Of a DNA stretch of 64,000 nt, positions 42,130 to 55,188 are shown one piece after another. The first letter of the stretch is position 1; every line of letters starts with the position of its first letter. A model generated the notes under the pieces. That model was not told the origin of the DNA. It made no database searches and saw only the letters and a list, made by a program, of their open reading frames with translations. The DNA is from Amorphophallus konjac. Taxonomy: Eukaryota > Streptophyta > Magnoliopsida > Alismatales > Araceae. The position numbers were made by a program, and so were the translations under genes. Location of the stretch: assembly GCA_022559845.1 (NCBI GenBank), contig CM040118.1, positions 162,212,331-162,276,330 on the forward strand, given 5' to 3'.

Positions 42130-42520
42130 TTCTCAGCATTTAAGGCTTTTCGGCCTGCAGTACCTCTGGCGCGAAGCTTCTCGGCGCGGGGGTCTCTCGG
42201 CGCGGCCTGGGTAGCTGGGCTCTCGGCCTGGCCCTTCTCGGCGCGCCCTGGCAAGGGGGTCTCGGCCTGGGGTGTCATCGGCCTGCGGGTTTCTCGGCGC
42301 GGGGGCCTTATCGGCGCGAGGGCCTTATCGGCGCAGAAGCCTTATCGGCGCGCCCTCTCGCCGCCGGGGATCTCGGCCTGGGGAGCTTTTCGGCCTGGGA
42401 CTTCTCGGCCTGGGCCTCTCGGCCTGGGGCTTCTCGGCGAGCCTTATGGCGGCCGGGGGGCTCTCGGCCGAGAGGTTCTCGGCGCGCATTTTGCCGTGCC
42501 GAGACCTCAGTCGCCTGGGC
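42130..42520 (+). repeat. CpG-rich CTCGGC motif cluster upstream of the copy 2 antisense gene
   Basis: About 18 motifs of the forms TCTCGGCGCG and TCTCGGCCTGGG lie in under 400 bp, all in the direction of the antisense gene. The cluster ends about 330 bp before its ATG. A CCTATTTAGG at about 42519 is a weak TATA-like candidate. Confidence 0.65.
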
Positions 42521-42849
42521 CCTATTTAGGGCGCCGATCGCCCTTTTTTCCTTCATTCTCCACTTGCCTCTCTCTCTCTCTTCAGTTTCTTTTTCTCATT
42601 TCCTCTTCTTCGGCGCGAGTAGCCTTCGCCCTCTCGGCCGTTGCCGCGAGTCTTCCGTCTGGGTGACGTATTTTGGGATTCGATCCCTTTGCTTCCGGGA
42701 TCACCCCCTCTTGGTTGGTGACTCCCTATTCTTTTGGGCAGATCCCGAATAAGGGGATATGCTGCCGAAATTTCCATAGAATATCATGTTGCAATCCTTA
42801 TAAGACTGCCTTTTAATCCACATTTCTTCTTTTGTTTACAGACATAGCC

Positions 42850-45800
42850 ATGGCTTCTGCCTCTGCTGCTACATCCTCTGGAGCTGTTGGAGCTAGCTCA
42901 TCGGCCCAGCCAGACATATCTCGGGCAAGAGTGAATTGGTTGAACGTGCACAGCTTGGATTATGGATATGATAAAATAGCTTCAGTTGACGAATCATCTG
43001 ATTCTGAAACTGACACAGTGCAGACGGCCCGAGTATATTCCACGGTGACCGAGACATGCTTCAGGCGGGATAGTAACTATCGGCCAGACTTTCCGAAGGA
43101 CCGACATCTGATGCCGTTCATACGGACCTTTACAGTGGGCGGCATGCGAGACTACCGGATAGCTCGTGCAGTCGAAGCTGCCATTCTTGCTGAGCGGGAT
43201 AGCCTGAAGGACTCAGTATATCGTGGCCAGGCCATTTATCTTCCCGGGGAGAAGCGGGACTGGGGTGCAGTCCTTGGAATATCGGAGCTAGAACCCGAGA
43301 AGAAAATGCTGATCCGGGCACCTGAATTCACACCAGCCCGGTGGGATAATGTCAGTGGCCGAGTTCATAGGGAGAAACCCGGCTACGGCATGTTCTTGGC
43401 ACCTATAAAGTGGGGATATCGCGAAGAGCCCTTCGTGCTAAATTGCTCGGTCATTCAGTTTAAATATCTTCTGGCGGCCGGCTGGTTTGGAGACTGCAAG
43501 ATCACTGACGCTCACCTATTCCGAGTGGGGGCAGTGGAATTCACAGAGTTTGTTCTGCTAGAGTATGCCCCCCTGCTAATCAAAGCAGGAGTGTATCACA
43601 GTGTCTTTGCTTCCAGATTCCGATATCCCATATCCCGGGGGCTGTGCTGTGGGATGTTTGAGGTGTTCTGCCCTTTGTTCAATACTTTCTATACGGCGGA
43701 GGGGGAAACATCTCTGGATCTTTGGAGCTTATCACAGCTTTCCGGCCTGCCAATTGATAGCGAGCCGTATGAAGAAGTCTGTTTGGCGGACTCCGAGAAA
43801 GACAGCTCTGATGGAGAAGGCAAGTATTCCCTCGGCTTCTCTTACCGATATTTGATGAAGGTCTATCGCTCCATCTGTCTAGCATATAGTAGAGGATCCT
43901 CCAAAGGCTATCATCCTCGAGAGAAAGGTAGCAAACTGAGGGTCCGGATCGGGCAGTGGCTTCAGTATTTCTTCGCCGGTCCCCTGAAATATGCAGATTT
44001 CCCCTCCATGGGTCCTGTCGCGAGCAAGCAGATAAGAGCTCCCCGCTATAAATCGGCATTGCCATCTTCATTGCGCCATGCGGGCAAAGGTGGTCCCAAC
44101 CCGGCAGGGGTAGATCCTATCACACACTGTGCAGCCTATCTCACATTCTGGCTGTGCACTTTTGCTCTCCCACAAGGGGACGAGACAGTCATTCGACCAG
44201 AGGTCATATATCCAGCTTGTCAGATGGCATGGGGGATGAGGCTGTCGCTCTGCCCAGTGGCCCTGTGTTTGATATACAAATCCTTGGGGGACCTGCACAG
44301 ACATCGGACTCCCCGTTCTTTGAGGACCGTGGGTCCTTTTCATTTTTTCAATGCCTGGGTCTGCAGCATATTCCCCGAATTAGCTCCGAGAACCTTGCAG
44401 GCGGATACAGTGTCACCCAGGATGATTGAATTTACCAGCGCTGAGCCTGGTCTCTTCTATGATCAGCTATTTAAAATCAGGGGCCGACTGATAAAGGTAC
44501 CAATGGACGCTTCTGGTAGCATACATTTTTGGAGCTTGGCAGCAGGTTCGGCCCCTTTGATTGATCCCCAGAGAGAATGCAAGCTGGAGGAGGTAGAAAC
44601 ATATATCCACCCCGTCTCAGGGGTCAACATTGCTCGGCCAATCTTGGAACCGGAGCTGGTGAGATGGGCCATGGCAATTCGGCCCAGTGTTTTGGTTTAT
44701 AGGAAGGGTGGCCTGCTTCTGTTGGAGCCGTACTATCCGTTCCGCTTTGGGCCAAACTTCGGCTACGACCAGCATATCCCAACTTCAGCTGCCCAGTTTC
44801 CCCTAGACAGCCGGGCCAAGCACGGGTCCCTCATTGTTGGCGAGGGCCGGTTGTGGTGGGATTTCTATCATCGTCATGACGACGCAATCTTCAGGGTGCC
44901 CGTTGTTTCTAATCGTGTTCCCCGGGTAACATCAGAATATATCAAATGGTGGAATATCCGGACCGGCTTTTTTAGAGACGGTAGAGGCACCGTCTGGGAT
45001 GTTGCAGAGCGCTCCTTCCTAAAACAGCAGCCTGGGCCGGTGTTTGAAATTTTCGAGGCCCATCTGAGAAAGCTTTATTCGTAGAACCCGAGGGAGGCAG
45101 AGAACTATCTGGCCCAGCGCCGAGCTCTGAAGGAAAAGAATTCCGAGCCGCTCGCTCCCGTCTTTGCTGCCATCAACGAGGACACCTTTATGCAGAACCT
45201 GAAACATCTGAGCCATGTAGGGGGCGCTCGCTTGGAGGAGCAGTAGTATCCATTCCCCGTTGAAGAGCCGCTCCCGGCAGTAGCTCATTGGAGGGGTCTA
45301 GTTGATAAATTTCATCCATATAGGACGTTTGTGCGTCGGGAGGATAGAACTCAGACGTACTATAAGCAAACGTCCTGGCTGTTCATTCTGCTGAATTTGC
45401 ATGGATTATCTGCAGAGAGCCCGATAGCTGGCATTTTGAACAAGCCGTTATTTATATCATTTCATTATGTCGATGGCTGGGGCATGGACCATCTCGACTT
45501 GTTTCGCTGCCTCGACCTTCATGGCCATAATGATTTGGCAGCTTTGGTAGAGAAGTGCCAGCTATTTGGTGATGTGTGCTGGCTCATCAAGGAGGCTGCC
45601 TCCCGCTCCAAGGAGGTAGCTTATCTGTACTGGCCGCTCTCTGTATTTTATGATGGACCAGCAAGTATAATCTTTTCCTTTCTGACTGCAGTGTTTTTCT
45701 GTTTAGCATCTGAATTTTGTATCTATTGATCCCATCATATTTCTGTCGTTCTTAACAGACCGGCCCGACATAAAGCGGCAGGGGCTCTATAGGAAGATTA

Positions 45801-48062
45801 TTGCGCAGGCTGAGAAGCCCACTTATTTTGAAATTCCTGCCGCAGCACCGACCACTACTCCCCTGCCTCCTGGCAAGAAGAGGAAGGCTTCCGCAGTCAA
45901 GGCTGCAGTTGGGAAGGCCAAGAAAGCTCAGGCTCAACAATCGGCTTCGGTAGTGATGGACACCGGGACCCCTCTCCCTGACATTCCCTCATTTGATGAG
46001 TTTGAAACTCAGAGGGAAGCCGCTCAGACATCAGTTCAGGGTAACATCAATATTCTGACATTGCATTCTTCATTCTATCTTGCTGGATTTCAGAGGAGTG
46101 TTTAAATCTGACCACTCCTTTTCGCATAGCCCGAGAGCCAGCTGCGGCGCCCTCCGAGGTGGAGACCAGGTTGCCCTCTCCCACGCCGACTAGTGAGGCG
46201 GAGGGTAAGCATACCCCTTTCATCTTTTTATGTTTGTTTCAATTATCTTTGATCGTCCCTCTCACGGGCTTTTCTTTACAGTGATGGCCGGGGAGGAGAC
46301 TGAGATTACAGGAGCGGCTGGCGATACTACTCAGCCGCGGGAGGTTTATACGACCCAGGTGAAATGGGGCCCCGCTCCCGGAAGGCGCGTAGTTACTCGG
46401 TCCTCCTCCAAGCAGATGTTAGCATTGATGGCCCCGCCCATGGACAGAGTAGAGATCTCCTCCGGTAGCTCTGCGGCCGCTTCTGAGGCAGGTGGAGAAG
46501 AAACAGATTTCAGCGGGAGTGACACGGAGGGTGCCTCTAAACCAGAGGCCCCATCCGTATGTACCTCCATTGCTTTATCATTTACACCCCCCAAGCTGCT
46601 GGTGCCGTCTTCTAGAGAAGAATTGCCAGAAGAGTTTGTCGCTCTGGATACCGGGGCAGATATAACTCCCCCTTTTGTGGTCTCATCAGCGGAGCTTTCT
46701 TCCTCCCTGCAACCTTTTGAGGATATCGGCATCACTTTAGAAGTGAGTCCTTTCCCTTTCTGGTTTCATTTTCCCCGTCTTTATCTGCTGCTTGACGCTG
46801 CATTGATTCATTTATAGGAATCCATTGTTGCCTTCCCGGCTATGAGTGCAGCCGTTGAAGCCACTTTATCCGGCACCTTGGCTATTGTTCCTGCTTCGGC
46901 AGCCATTCTTGAGATAATTCGCCCTGTGTCGGTGAGGGTACAGTCCTCCACAGACTTAGGATCGTTGGACCTGCGAAATGCAGGGGAAGGCCCGGCTCTC
47001 ATCAGAGCTTTGGATTTTAGAGCTGAAATGGACCCAGCCAGGGGTTCTGCCTTTATACCAGCTGCAGTGATGACCATCGCTCCAGAATCAACAGTTCCCA
47101 CTGTATCAGTCATGGAGAGCGAACCTTTGCCTCTTCAGATCGTGGCCCCCGCAGCCCTGACATTGCAGGGGGCGGGCACCGAAATGGAAGAAGGAGAGGT
47201 ATCTGTTGGAGAACTGGGAGTATCGCCTATAATGACCACGGAATCTGCTTCCGTATCTTCAGAATCTGAGGAGGAGATGCCTGAAGTTGCGTCCGGGAGT
47301 ATCTCGACGGCCGCCTCCGAGGAGATGGAGGTGGAAGATTTCTCGGCCACCTCAGAGGCTATGGGCGGAGCTCAGTTGGTGGCTTCGGCAGACCTGCCGT
47401 CTTCTTCTTCGCAGCCGGACATCACCCTATGGGCGGATATAGATAGCGAAGTATCTTTTGAAGTAGCTCCTCTTCCTTCGCCTGGCTTCACTTCCCCTGA
47501 AAGTTTTGTTTGGCAACATCTGGGCATGCTGCGTCAACTAGTGGAGTCCCAACCTGGACTAACTTATTTACAGTTGAAGGAGATAGCCGGGCGCTTCACC
47601 GCTGGTTTACAGGCGATGGGATGTCCCACAGAAATATGGGCCCAGCGGGTTCTTTTGCTGTTAAAATTTGTTCATCGCCGGGATTTCTTGACACATGTCA
47701 TGTCGGACAGATTGGCAGCCTTGAAGTTGCAAAGAATGGAGTGCAAGTCCGAGCTGGCAAAGGTGAACTCTATCTTTCAGGAGTGACAGCATCAAATGCA
47801 GTCTTTGGCAGAGCGGGAGCATTTCGTGCGCGACCGGATAACTATCCTGGAAGCTGAACTGTCTGATCTCCGAGCTGAGCTGCCACAGCTGACAACTTCT
47901 CGATCGCAACTCGAGGAAGAAGCAGCTTTATTAGAGGGGCAGGTGGCATCCTTTCGAGACCAGTCTGTTCGACTGCAGGAAGAGGAGGCTCGGCTTCATG
48001 AACTAGGAGCCGCCCCTTCTGTGGGTCTTCTGGCATTCGAGGATATCTTCCGGCAGCCATGA
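42850..48062 (+). pseudogene. Five-exon antisense gene of Tat copy 2, plant-mobile-domain-like protein (three nonsense codons)
   Basis: Exons are 42850-45664, 45759-46040, 46130-46204, 46282-46742 and 46818-48062. Introns of 75-94 bp all begin GT and end AG, at the same positions and phases as in copy 1. The sum is 4878 bases, 1626 codons including stop, so the frame survives all four joins. It is broken by TAG at 45082-45084 and TAG at 45244-45246 in exon 1 and by TGA at 47784-47786 in exon 5. Exon 3 is 75 bases in both copies. The plant-mobile-domain-like segment, the lysine-rich stretch of exon 2 (PPGKKRK) and the C-terminal coiled coil are conserved. An in-frame upstream ATG exists at 42832, but a TTTACAG acceptor-like site lies between it and 42850, so 42850 is preferred. 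Confidence 0.85.
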
Positions 48063-48429
48063 ATCATTTTCTCTTTCTTTTCTTTTTTTTTCTCCTTTTT
48101 TTTTTTGCTCTTTTGTGATACAATGTCCCCTCGGGGCCCTTTATGTACTCACTTCTTAATGAAAGGAAAAATTTTGCCTTATGTGTATCCACGCTCTTTT
48201 CCATGTGGTTTTATCACTTCAGGGAAGTGGGGTATTGGTTTTGGCAAGCCCTCATGCGAATGGCGCGTATCTGGCAGGAGAGCGTCCACCCCTTCAGAGA
48301 AAGGATGGGGAACTCGCTCCACCGCGTGACGGCATCCGAAGAGGTGCTTAAACCGGATTCTGTTAGTAGCGGCAAACGTCCCTCTTGGCATTATGTGCTG
48401 TGAGGGAGACAATTTGCAGGAAATGTGAA
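48063..48429. other. Spacer after the antisense gene in copy 2
   Basis: T-rich run at 48070-48110, then sequence conserved with 12131-12497 of copy 1. Probable 3' UTR of the antisense transcript. Small ORFs here look like chance. Confidence 0.4.
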
Positions 48430-49480
48430 AGAAAGGGCCTTATCAGAATAGACGGAAAGTCTAGACTGGGTAGAGGTTATAACAGGTGGGATGATTATAG
48501 GATATGTGGTTTTCATTAAGACAGACGTAAGGTCTGGACTGAATAGGGTTTCATCATTGATCGGGCGAAAATGCCAGTCGATCAACAGCTGGTTTTATCA
48601 TCGATATTGGGTTTATATTGATGTAAGAAGAGTTCATAAATTTCCTCAGAATAGACGAAAGGTCTAAACTGAGTAGGGTTTTATCATTGATCGGGCGAGG
48701 TGCCAATCGATCAACAGTTGATTTCATCATCGATATTGGATTTATACCGATGCAAGGATTTTCATAAGTTTCCTCAGAATAGACGAAAGGTCTAGACTGA
48801 GTAGGGTTTTATCATTGATCGGGCGAGGTGCCAATCGATCAACAGTTGGTTTCATCATCGATATTGGGTTTATATCGATGCAAGAATTTTCATAGGTTTC
48901 CTCAGAATAGACGAAAGGTCTGAACTGAGTAGGGTTTTATCATTGATCGGGCAAGGTGCCAATCGATCAATAGTTGATTTCATCATCGATATTGGGTTTA
49001 TATCGATGTAAGAAGGATTTATAAGTTTCCTCAGAATAGACGAAAGGTCTAAACTGAGTAGGGTTTATCATTGATCGGGCGAAGTGCCAATCGATCAACA
49101 GTTGATTTCGTCATCGATATTGGGTTTATATCGATGTAAGAAGGATTTATAAGTTTCCTCAGAATAGACGAAAGGTCTAAACTGAGTAGGGTTTATCATT
49201 GATCGGGCGAGGTGCCAATCGATCAACAGTTGATTTCATCATCGATATTGGGTTTATATCGATGTAAGAAGGATTTATAAGTTTCCTCAGAATAGACGAA
49301 AGGTCCGAACTGAGTAGGGTTTATTGCAGGTGGGACATGCGAAAGAGGGTATGTGGATTTCACCAGGGCAAACGTAAGGTCTGTCCCAGAAAGGCTTTAT
49401 CATCGGTGGGGCATGGAGCCGTATGACCGACGGAAGGTTTTACCAACAAAGGCAGATGAAGGTATCGTGCTGGTTGGCAC
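48430..49480 (-). repeat. ~122-bp tandem repeats, array B of Tat copy 2
   Basis: About seven units with the landmark TCATCGATATTGGGTTTATA near 48598, 48728, 48853 and onward. Each holds the same three inverted repeats as copy 1 array B. Units are very alike, which suggests recent amplification. Confidence 0.85.
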
Positions 49481-49496
49481 GGGACCTTTTTGAATT

Positions 49497-49730
49497 ACCA
49501 TATTACTGACCCAAGTGCCCTTTCGGGTTTTCACCAGAGCCAGCCCCTTCTTGCTTTTGCCCACGCATCCTTTCGGATTTTCACGTGGCGGGGTACCCGA
49601 TTTTGCCTGCAGTGCCCTTTCGGGTTTTCACCACAGCTGGGTTTTGGCCATTTTTGCCCTCGTTCAGAATGCCTGAACAAGACTGGCGGGGTATCTCTAT
49701 TTTTAACCCCATTTTGTCTTTTCTTCTTCT
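49497..49730 (-). repeat. GAAA-hairpin block in copy 2 (distal to pol)
   Basis: Reverse complement of the block seen at 11077-11295, with the GCCCTTTCGGGTTTTCAC motif. Confidence 0.75.
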
Positions 49731-49789
49731 TTTTTTTTATTGGAACTTTGATTCTATAACTGATAGGCGCAGCTTGTGCATATATCATC

Positions 49790-50400
49790 ATTGACGTGGG
49801 TGCTAACATCAATGCAAGGATTTTTATAGGTCTCATCAGGATAGACGTAAGGTCTAAACTGGACGGGTTTCATCGCTGATTGGGCAAAGCGCCAATCAAT
49901 CCGCAATGGGTTTCATCGTTGGTATTGGGTCTATACCAATGCAAGGATTTTTATATAAATTTCACCAGGATAGACGTAAGGTCTAAACTGGACAGATTTC
50001 ATCGCTGATCGGGCAATGCGCCGATCAATCAGCAACGGGTTTCATCATCGGTATTGGGTTTATACCAATGCAAGGATTTTTATATAAATTTCACCAGGAC
50101 AGACGTAAGGTCTAAACTGGACAGATTTCATCGCTGATCGGGCAATGCGCCGATCAATCAGCAACGGGTTTCATCATCGGTATTGGGTTTATACCAATGC
50201 AAGGATTTTTATAGGTTTCATCAGGATAGACGTAAGGTCTAAACTGGACAGATTTCATCGCTGATCGGGCAATGCGCCGATCGATCAGCAACGGGTTTCA
50301 TCATCGGTATTGGGTTTATACCAATGAAAGGATTTTTATGTAAATTTCACCAGGATAGACGTAAGGCCCAAACTGGATGGGTTTTATCACGGCGGGACGT
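49790..50400 (-). repeat. ~122-bp tandem repeats, array A of Tat copy 2
   Basis: About five units, each with CAGGATAGACGTAAGGTCTA and the inverted repeat around GGTATTGGGTTTATACC. Two GAAA-hairpin blocks flank it, as in copy 1. Confidence 0.85.
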
Positions 50401-50429
50401 AAAGAGATGTGCGGGTTTCTTCGTGGTTA

Positions 50430-50655
50430 CCACATTACCGACCCAAGCGCCCTTTCGGGTTTTCACCAGAGCCAGCCCCCTCTTGCTTTTGCCCATGCGT
50501 CCTTTCGGGTTTTCGCACGGCGGGGTACCCGATTTTGCCTGCAGTGCCCTTTCGGGTTTTCACCACATCTGGGTTTTGGCCATTTTTGCCCCTGTTCAGA
50601 ATGTCTGAGCAAGGCTGGCGGGGTATCTCTATTTTTAACCCCATTTTTATTTCCT
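50430..50655 (-). repeat. GAAA-hairpin block in copy 2 (proximal to pol)
   Basis: Second block of the pair, matching 9815-10025 of copy 1. Confidence 0.75.
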
Positions 50656-50730
50656 CTTTTTTTTTAATCCCCCCCCTTCCTGTTTAGAGGGTGTCAGACC
50701 GTGACGACACAAGATCACGATAAGTGGTAC

Positions 50731-50860
50731 CTGGTTAGGACGGAGTGTCACTATACCAAGGATAGGAAATCTCGGCTAGGGCGGAGTGCCATTAGGCCAA
50801 GGAAGGGTAGTTCGGCTAGGACGGAGCGCCGCTAGGCCAAGAAAAGGGTATCTCTTGCCC
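50731..50860 (-). repeat. Short 42-bp repeat array of copy 2, about three units
   Basis: Units begin near 50733, 50775 and 50815 (GGCTAGGRCGGAGYGCC). This corresponds to the ten-unit array 9300-9725 in copy 1. Confidence 0.75.
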
Positions 50861-51087
50861 GATTACTCGGGGAATATCAGCTGTGCAGCATGATACAGCT
50901 TCAGGTGTTTACCGTTGAGTGGTGAGAATTGGATCTCCCCTCGATGATTAACAACTATGTAGGCCCCTCCTTCGTAGACCCTCTGTATCACATATGGACC
51001 TTCCCAATTGGGATTTAGCTTTCCCTTTGGGTTGGACGCCATGACTTCTTTTTTCTTGACCATGACGAGGTCACCTTTCTTAAATTC

Positions 51088-54072
51088 TCATCCTTTTACG
51101 AGTTTGTTAAATGCAGTGGCCATGCGGACCTGATACATTTGGATATTCTTCTGAGCTTGGAGGCGTTTCCCTTCCAATTCAGCCAATTCTTCTAATCTTC
51201 TTTCTGCATTGGTTTGTTCGCCATGGGCTAGGTCGTATTGGACTGCCACTCTGAGTGACGGGACTTCCAACTCTAGTGGGACTACTGCCTCTGAGCCGTA
51301 TACCAAGGAGTATGGTGAGCACCCTGTAGGTGTTTTGAAGACGGTGCGGTACGCCCACAGAGCTTCATACATCTTTTCTTCCCAGTCCCTCTTACTGGCA
51401 CTGACGACTTTGGCCAACAGGGTGCACAAAGTCTTATTGAAAGCTTCTGCCAATCCATTTGCCTGTGGATTGTAAGGAGTGGAAGTCCTCCATTCGATCT
51501 TATATTTCTCGGCAAGCCGATAGACTTTCTGATTTCTGAAATGACTCCCATTGTCAGATATTATTCGGCTGGGGATCCCAAACCGGAAGATGATGTTTCG
51601 CTTGATGAATTTGGCGACCAGCTCACCAGTGACTTCTCTTAGTGCTATAGCCTCTGCCCATCGGGAGAAGTAATCTGTTATGGCCAGTATATACTTATGC
51701 CCGGCCGAGGAAGTCGGTAGTGGGCCGACTACATCAGTTCCCCATTGTGCAAACGGCCAGCTAGGGACTGTAAGGTGCAGAATCGTAGGTGGCCTTCTAG
51801 GCACAACAGCATGCTCCTGACACTTCTGGCATGACTTTGCAAATGTGCAGCAGTCTTCAAACATGGTGGGCCAATAGTAGCCCAACTTCTTGATTTCTAT
51901 CTTCATCTTGGGGCCAGCCTGGTGAGCACCTGCTGTCCCAGCATGTACTTCTTTCATCGCTTGCCAAGCTTCCTCAGTGGACAGGCAGCGGAGCAGAATC
52001 TTCTTGCGTGCATCTGCCATTATTCGAAACAGAGTTCCATTTCTGAATTCATAAGAATCTTTGATCCTTAGAAGTTTCATCTTTTCTTCTCTTTTCTGCG
52101 GCAGCTGTTGATGTAAAAACCACTGTAGCAGGTGTTGTCTCCAATCAGACGCCTGTTCTGTACTGATCGTGGCAACTTCATCTTCTTTGGGGCAGCTTTC
52201 TAGCATGCTGGGGACCTGCCGCCGATTTATAACAACAATGTTCAGTGTTTCATCTGGTGGGACTGCTATTGAGCTGGCTAGCTTTGCCAATGCATCAGCC
52301 TGGGCATTATGTGCACGGCCCACATGCTTGAGCTCAATATGATAGAATTTCGCCATGAGGCGCACAGCTTTTTGGTGGTAGGGGTTCAACTCCGGCTTCC
52401 GCACTTCGAACTCCCCTTGGATTTGTTTTATTATCAACATTGAATCCCCGAATACCTGAAGCATCTGGATACCCATGTTGAGGCTTATATGCAGTCCGAT
52501 TATCAGAGCTTCATACTCGGCTTCATTATTAGTGCAGGGCTTGTTTATAGAACAGGAAGTATGCACAACCTCCCCATCTGGCGATTTCAGCACAATACCG
52601 GCTCCGGCCCGTATTCTGGTCTTTCTATCGGAGTCCGTCTCTGTTCTAGACGCTCCATCAAAGAATAGCTGCCACATAGCTGACTGAGCTTGGCAGGCTT
52701 CTAGTGTCTCATCGTTGGGTAACTCAGTCCCCAACATATCATTCTCTAGCACAGGATGTTCTGCGAAGAAATCGGCCACAGCATGTCCTTTCATTGCCCT
52801 CTGGGGTATATATGTGATATCAAATTCCATCAGAATTATTGCCCATTTGCCTAACCGGCCTTTCAGTACTGGTTGAGTCAGTATGTATTTGAGTGGATCT
52901 GCTGCAGATATCAATCTGATTTCATGTGACAGCATGTAGTGCCGGAGCTTTTTGACGGCAAAGACTAGTGCCAAGCATGTCTTTTCTATATAGCCGTAGC
53001 TTTCTTCAGTTCTGATCAGCCTCCTACTTAGGTAGTATAGAGCCTGCTCTTTGCCCTCTTCATTTATCTGTGCCAGCATTGCCCCCAGGGAACAGTGTGT
53101 GGCTGCAATGTATAGTATCAGGGGTTTGCCCTTAATAGGTGCCCCCAGCACTGGAGGGGTCTTGAGATATTCTTTCAGCTTCTCAAAGGCTTCCTGACAG
53201 CCATCGTCCCAGAGGAATGGCACATCTTTCATCATGAGCCTGTGAAAAGGGTGGCATTTTCCCGACAGATTTGATATGAACCGTCGGATGTAGGCCAAAC
53301 GCCCTTGTAAAGATCTCAGCTCGTGGAGATTCCTTGGTGGAGGGAGCTCCTGGATGGCTTTAATCTTGGATGGGTCAATCTCAATGCCCCTGTGACGGAC
53401 GATGAACCCAAGGAATTTTCCACTGGATACGCCGAAGGCACATTTCATAGGGTTCATTTTGAGCTCATATTTGCGCAGCCACTGGAATACTACTCTCAGA
53501 TCCTGCAAATGATCTTCTTTTCTGCTGGTTTTCACCACCAGGTCATCAATATAGCACTCTACCTTTTTGAAGAGCAAATCATCAAAGATCTTTGTCATAG
53601 CTCTTTGATAGGTAGCGCCGGCATTCTTGAGGCCGAACGGCATTCTTTTATAATGAAATATCCCCTTCGGGGTGCGGAATGCGGTGTGCACTCTGTCCTC
53701 TTCAGCAATCCAGATCTGGTTATATCCAGATGACCCATCCATGAATGACAGGGCTTCATGGCCAGTGGTTGCATCGATCATTACTTCAGTGATTGGCACT
53801 GGGAAATCATCCTTCGGGCAAGCCTTATTCAGGTCCCTGAAATCCACACATATTCTGATCTGCCCATTTTTCTTTTTCACGGGCACTATGTTGGCCAGCC
53901 ATGTAGTATACTGGTTTTCTTCAACAAAGCCCACATCAATCAGCTTGTCGACTTCTTTGTTGATCTGATTTATCAGTTCAGGACGCATTCTCCTTGAAGG
54001 CTGCTTTACAGGGCTTGCCCCCGGGTTTATCGCCAATCGGTGCTGTGCCACATCCGAGCTCAGTCCCGGCAT
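51088..54072 (-). pseudogene. pol: RT, dual RNase H and integrase of copy 2
   Basis: 994-codon open piece. The YIDD box is at 53553-53542. A gypsy RNase H with YIAATHCSLG (first Asp missing) is followed by an archaeal-type RNase H with FFDGAS, NNEAEYEA, FGDS and AQADALA. Integrase shows the HHCC finger and D,D35E. All catalytic residues of RT, the second RNase H and integrase are retained. It ends at a CGA-to-TGA change before the GPY/F tail (51063-50863). Confidence 0.93.
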
Positions 54073-54126
54073 TTCATCATATGTCCATGCAAAGCAGTCT
54101 CGGAACTCTTTCAGAAACTGTATGTA

Positions 54127-55176
54127 CTATTCTTTGGCAGCTGGCTCTAGCAGTGCACTGAGGAATGTCGGCCTTGGCTCATCTACTGACCCCAGATTCA
54201 CTTCTATCAGCTCATCGACGGTGGCCTGGCCTCCGTCCTCAACTTCGGGTGGGGCTTCTTGCAAATCAATAAAGCCTCCCGGGATATAATTCTCTTCAGT
54301 TTCATGTTCTTCTGTATCGTCATCCTGCTCATCAGCGGATGTCGGCTTATCATATAAGGCCGATACCATCGGATTCTGTTCAGTCTGCCCCGAGGACGAG
54401 ACTGGTTCAGAAGAGAATTCAAAAGTGGAATCTTCCGCTCTTAAGGATCTTTCTGTTGCAGGTTCCCTTGAAAGGTCATCTTTTTGTAGAGCCCTGACTT
54501 CTTCCAGAATGCGCTTAAATTCCAGGCATTCTCTCAGTTCTTTGGCCATCTGGTCTTCATCCGGGGTTCCCGTATCAAATTGTGCTTCGGCCTGGAATAT
54601 ATCCTCCTTGCAGGACGGGTCCTTCCAGCACCGACCCCTCTCAGTTTTATCAGACATCCCTGCTTCCGGCTGGTCATCTTGGGCTTCATTGTCTGTTATG
54701 GTTTGATACATAATCTCTTCATCCTCAAAGGGATATTGATCATATCCTATCCCAGGGGAGTCTCCATGCTGGTAGAAGGTAGAGATGACATCCACCTCGG
54801 CTTCATAATATTCTTGAAGGGTATAGCCCAATCCCGGATGCCGTGTGATCTTCCTCAATTCCTTATTATCTCGAGGCAGATCCCATAGCTCCCTGAATGC
54901 TTTCTTCTGGGCTGCAGATTGTAGTGATGGCATTTGCATCTTGGAGAACATCTGCGAGACCCGCTGGGTAGTATACTCCAGGCCTGTAATCGGCACCATC
55001 TGGTTTGCGGCTTCTTCAGGGACCATGCAGTCTTGATCATCTTCTTCGACTGCCTCCCCGGTGTAGAATATGGTAGGTGGCTCGCAGGAGCGAGGGATTT
55101 CCATAGTCTTCAATGGCAGCACTGTTTGGTATTCTAGGCTGGCGACGGGTTTGATTAAACCTCGTGGGACCTTCAC
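54127..55176 (-). pseudogene. Protease-RT linker of copy 2
   Basis: 349-codon piece, acidic, with no recognised catalytic motif. The EVNLGSVDEPR segment leads into RT. It matches the linker at about 4960-6020 of copy 1. Confidence 0.85.
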
Positions 55177-55188
55177 ATGTATGCACCT

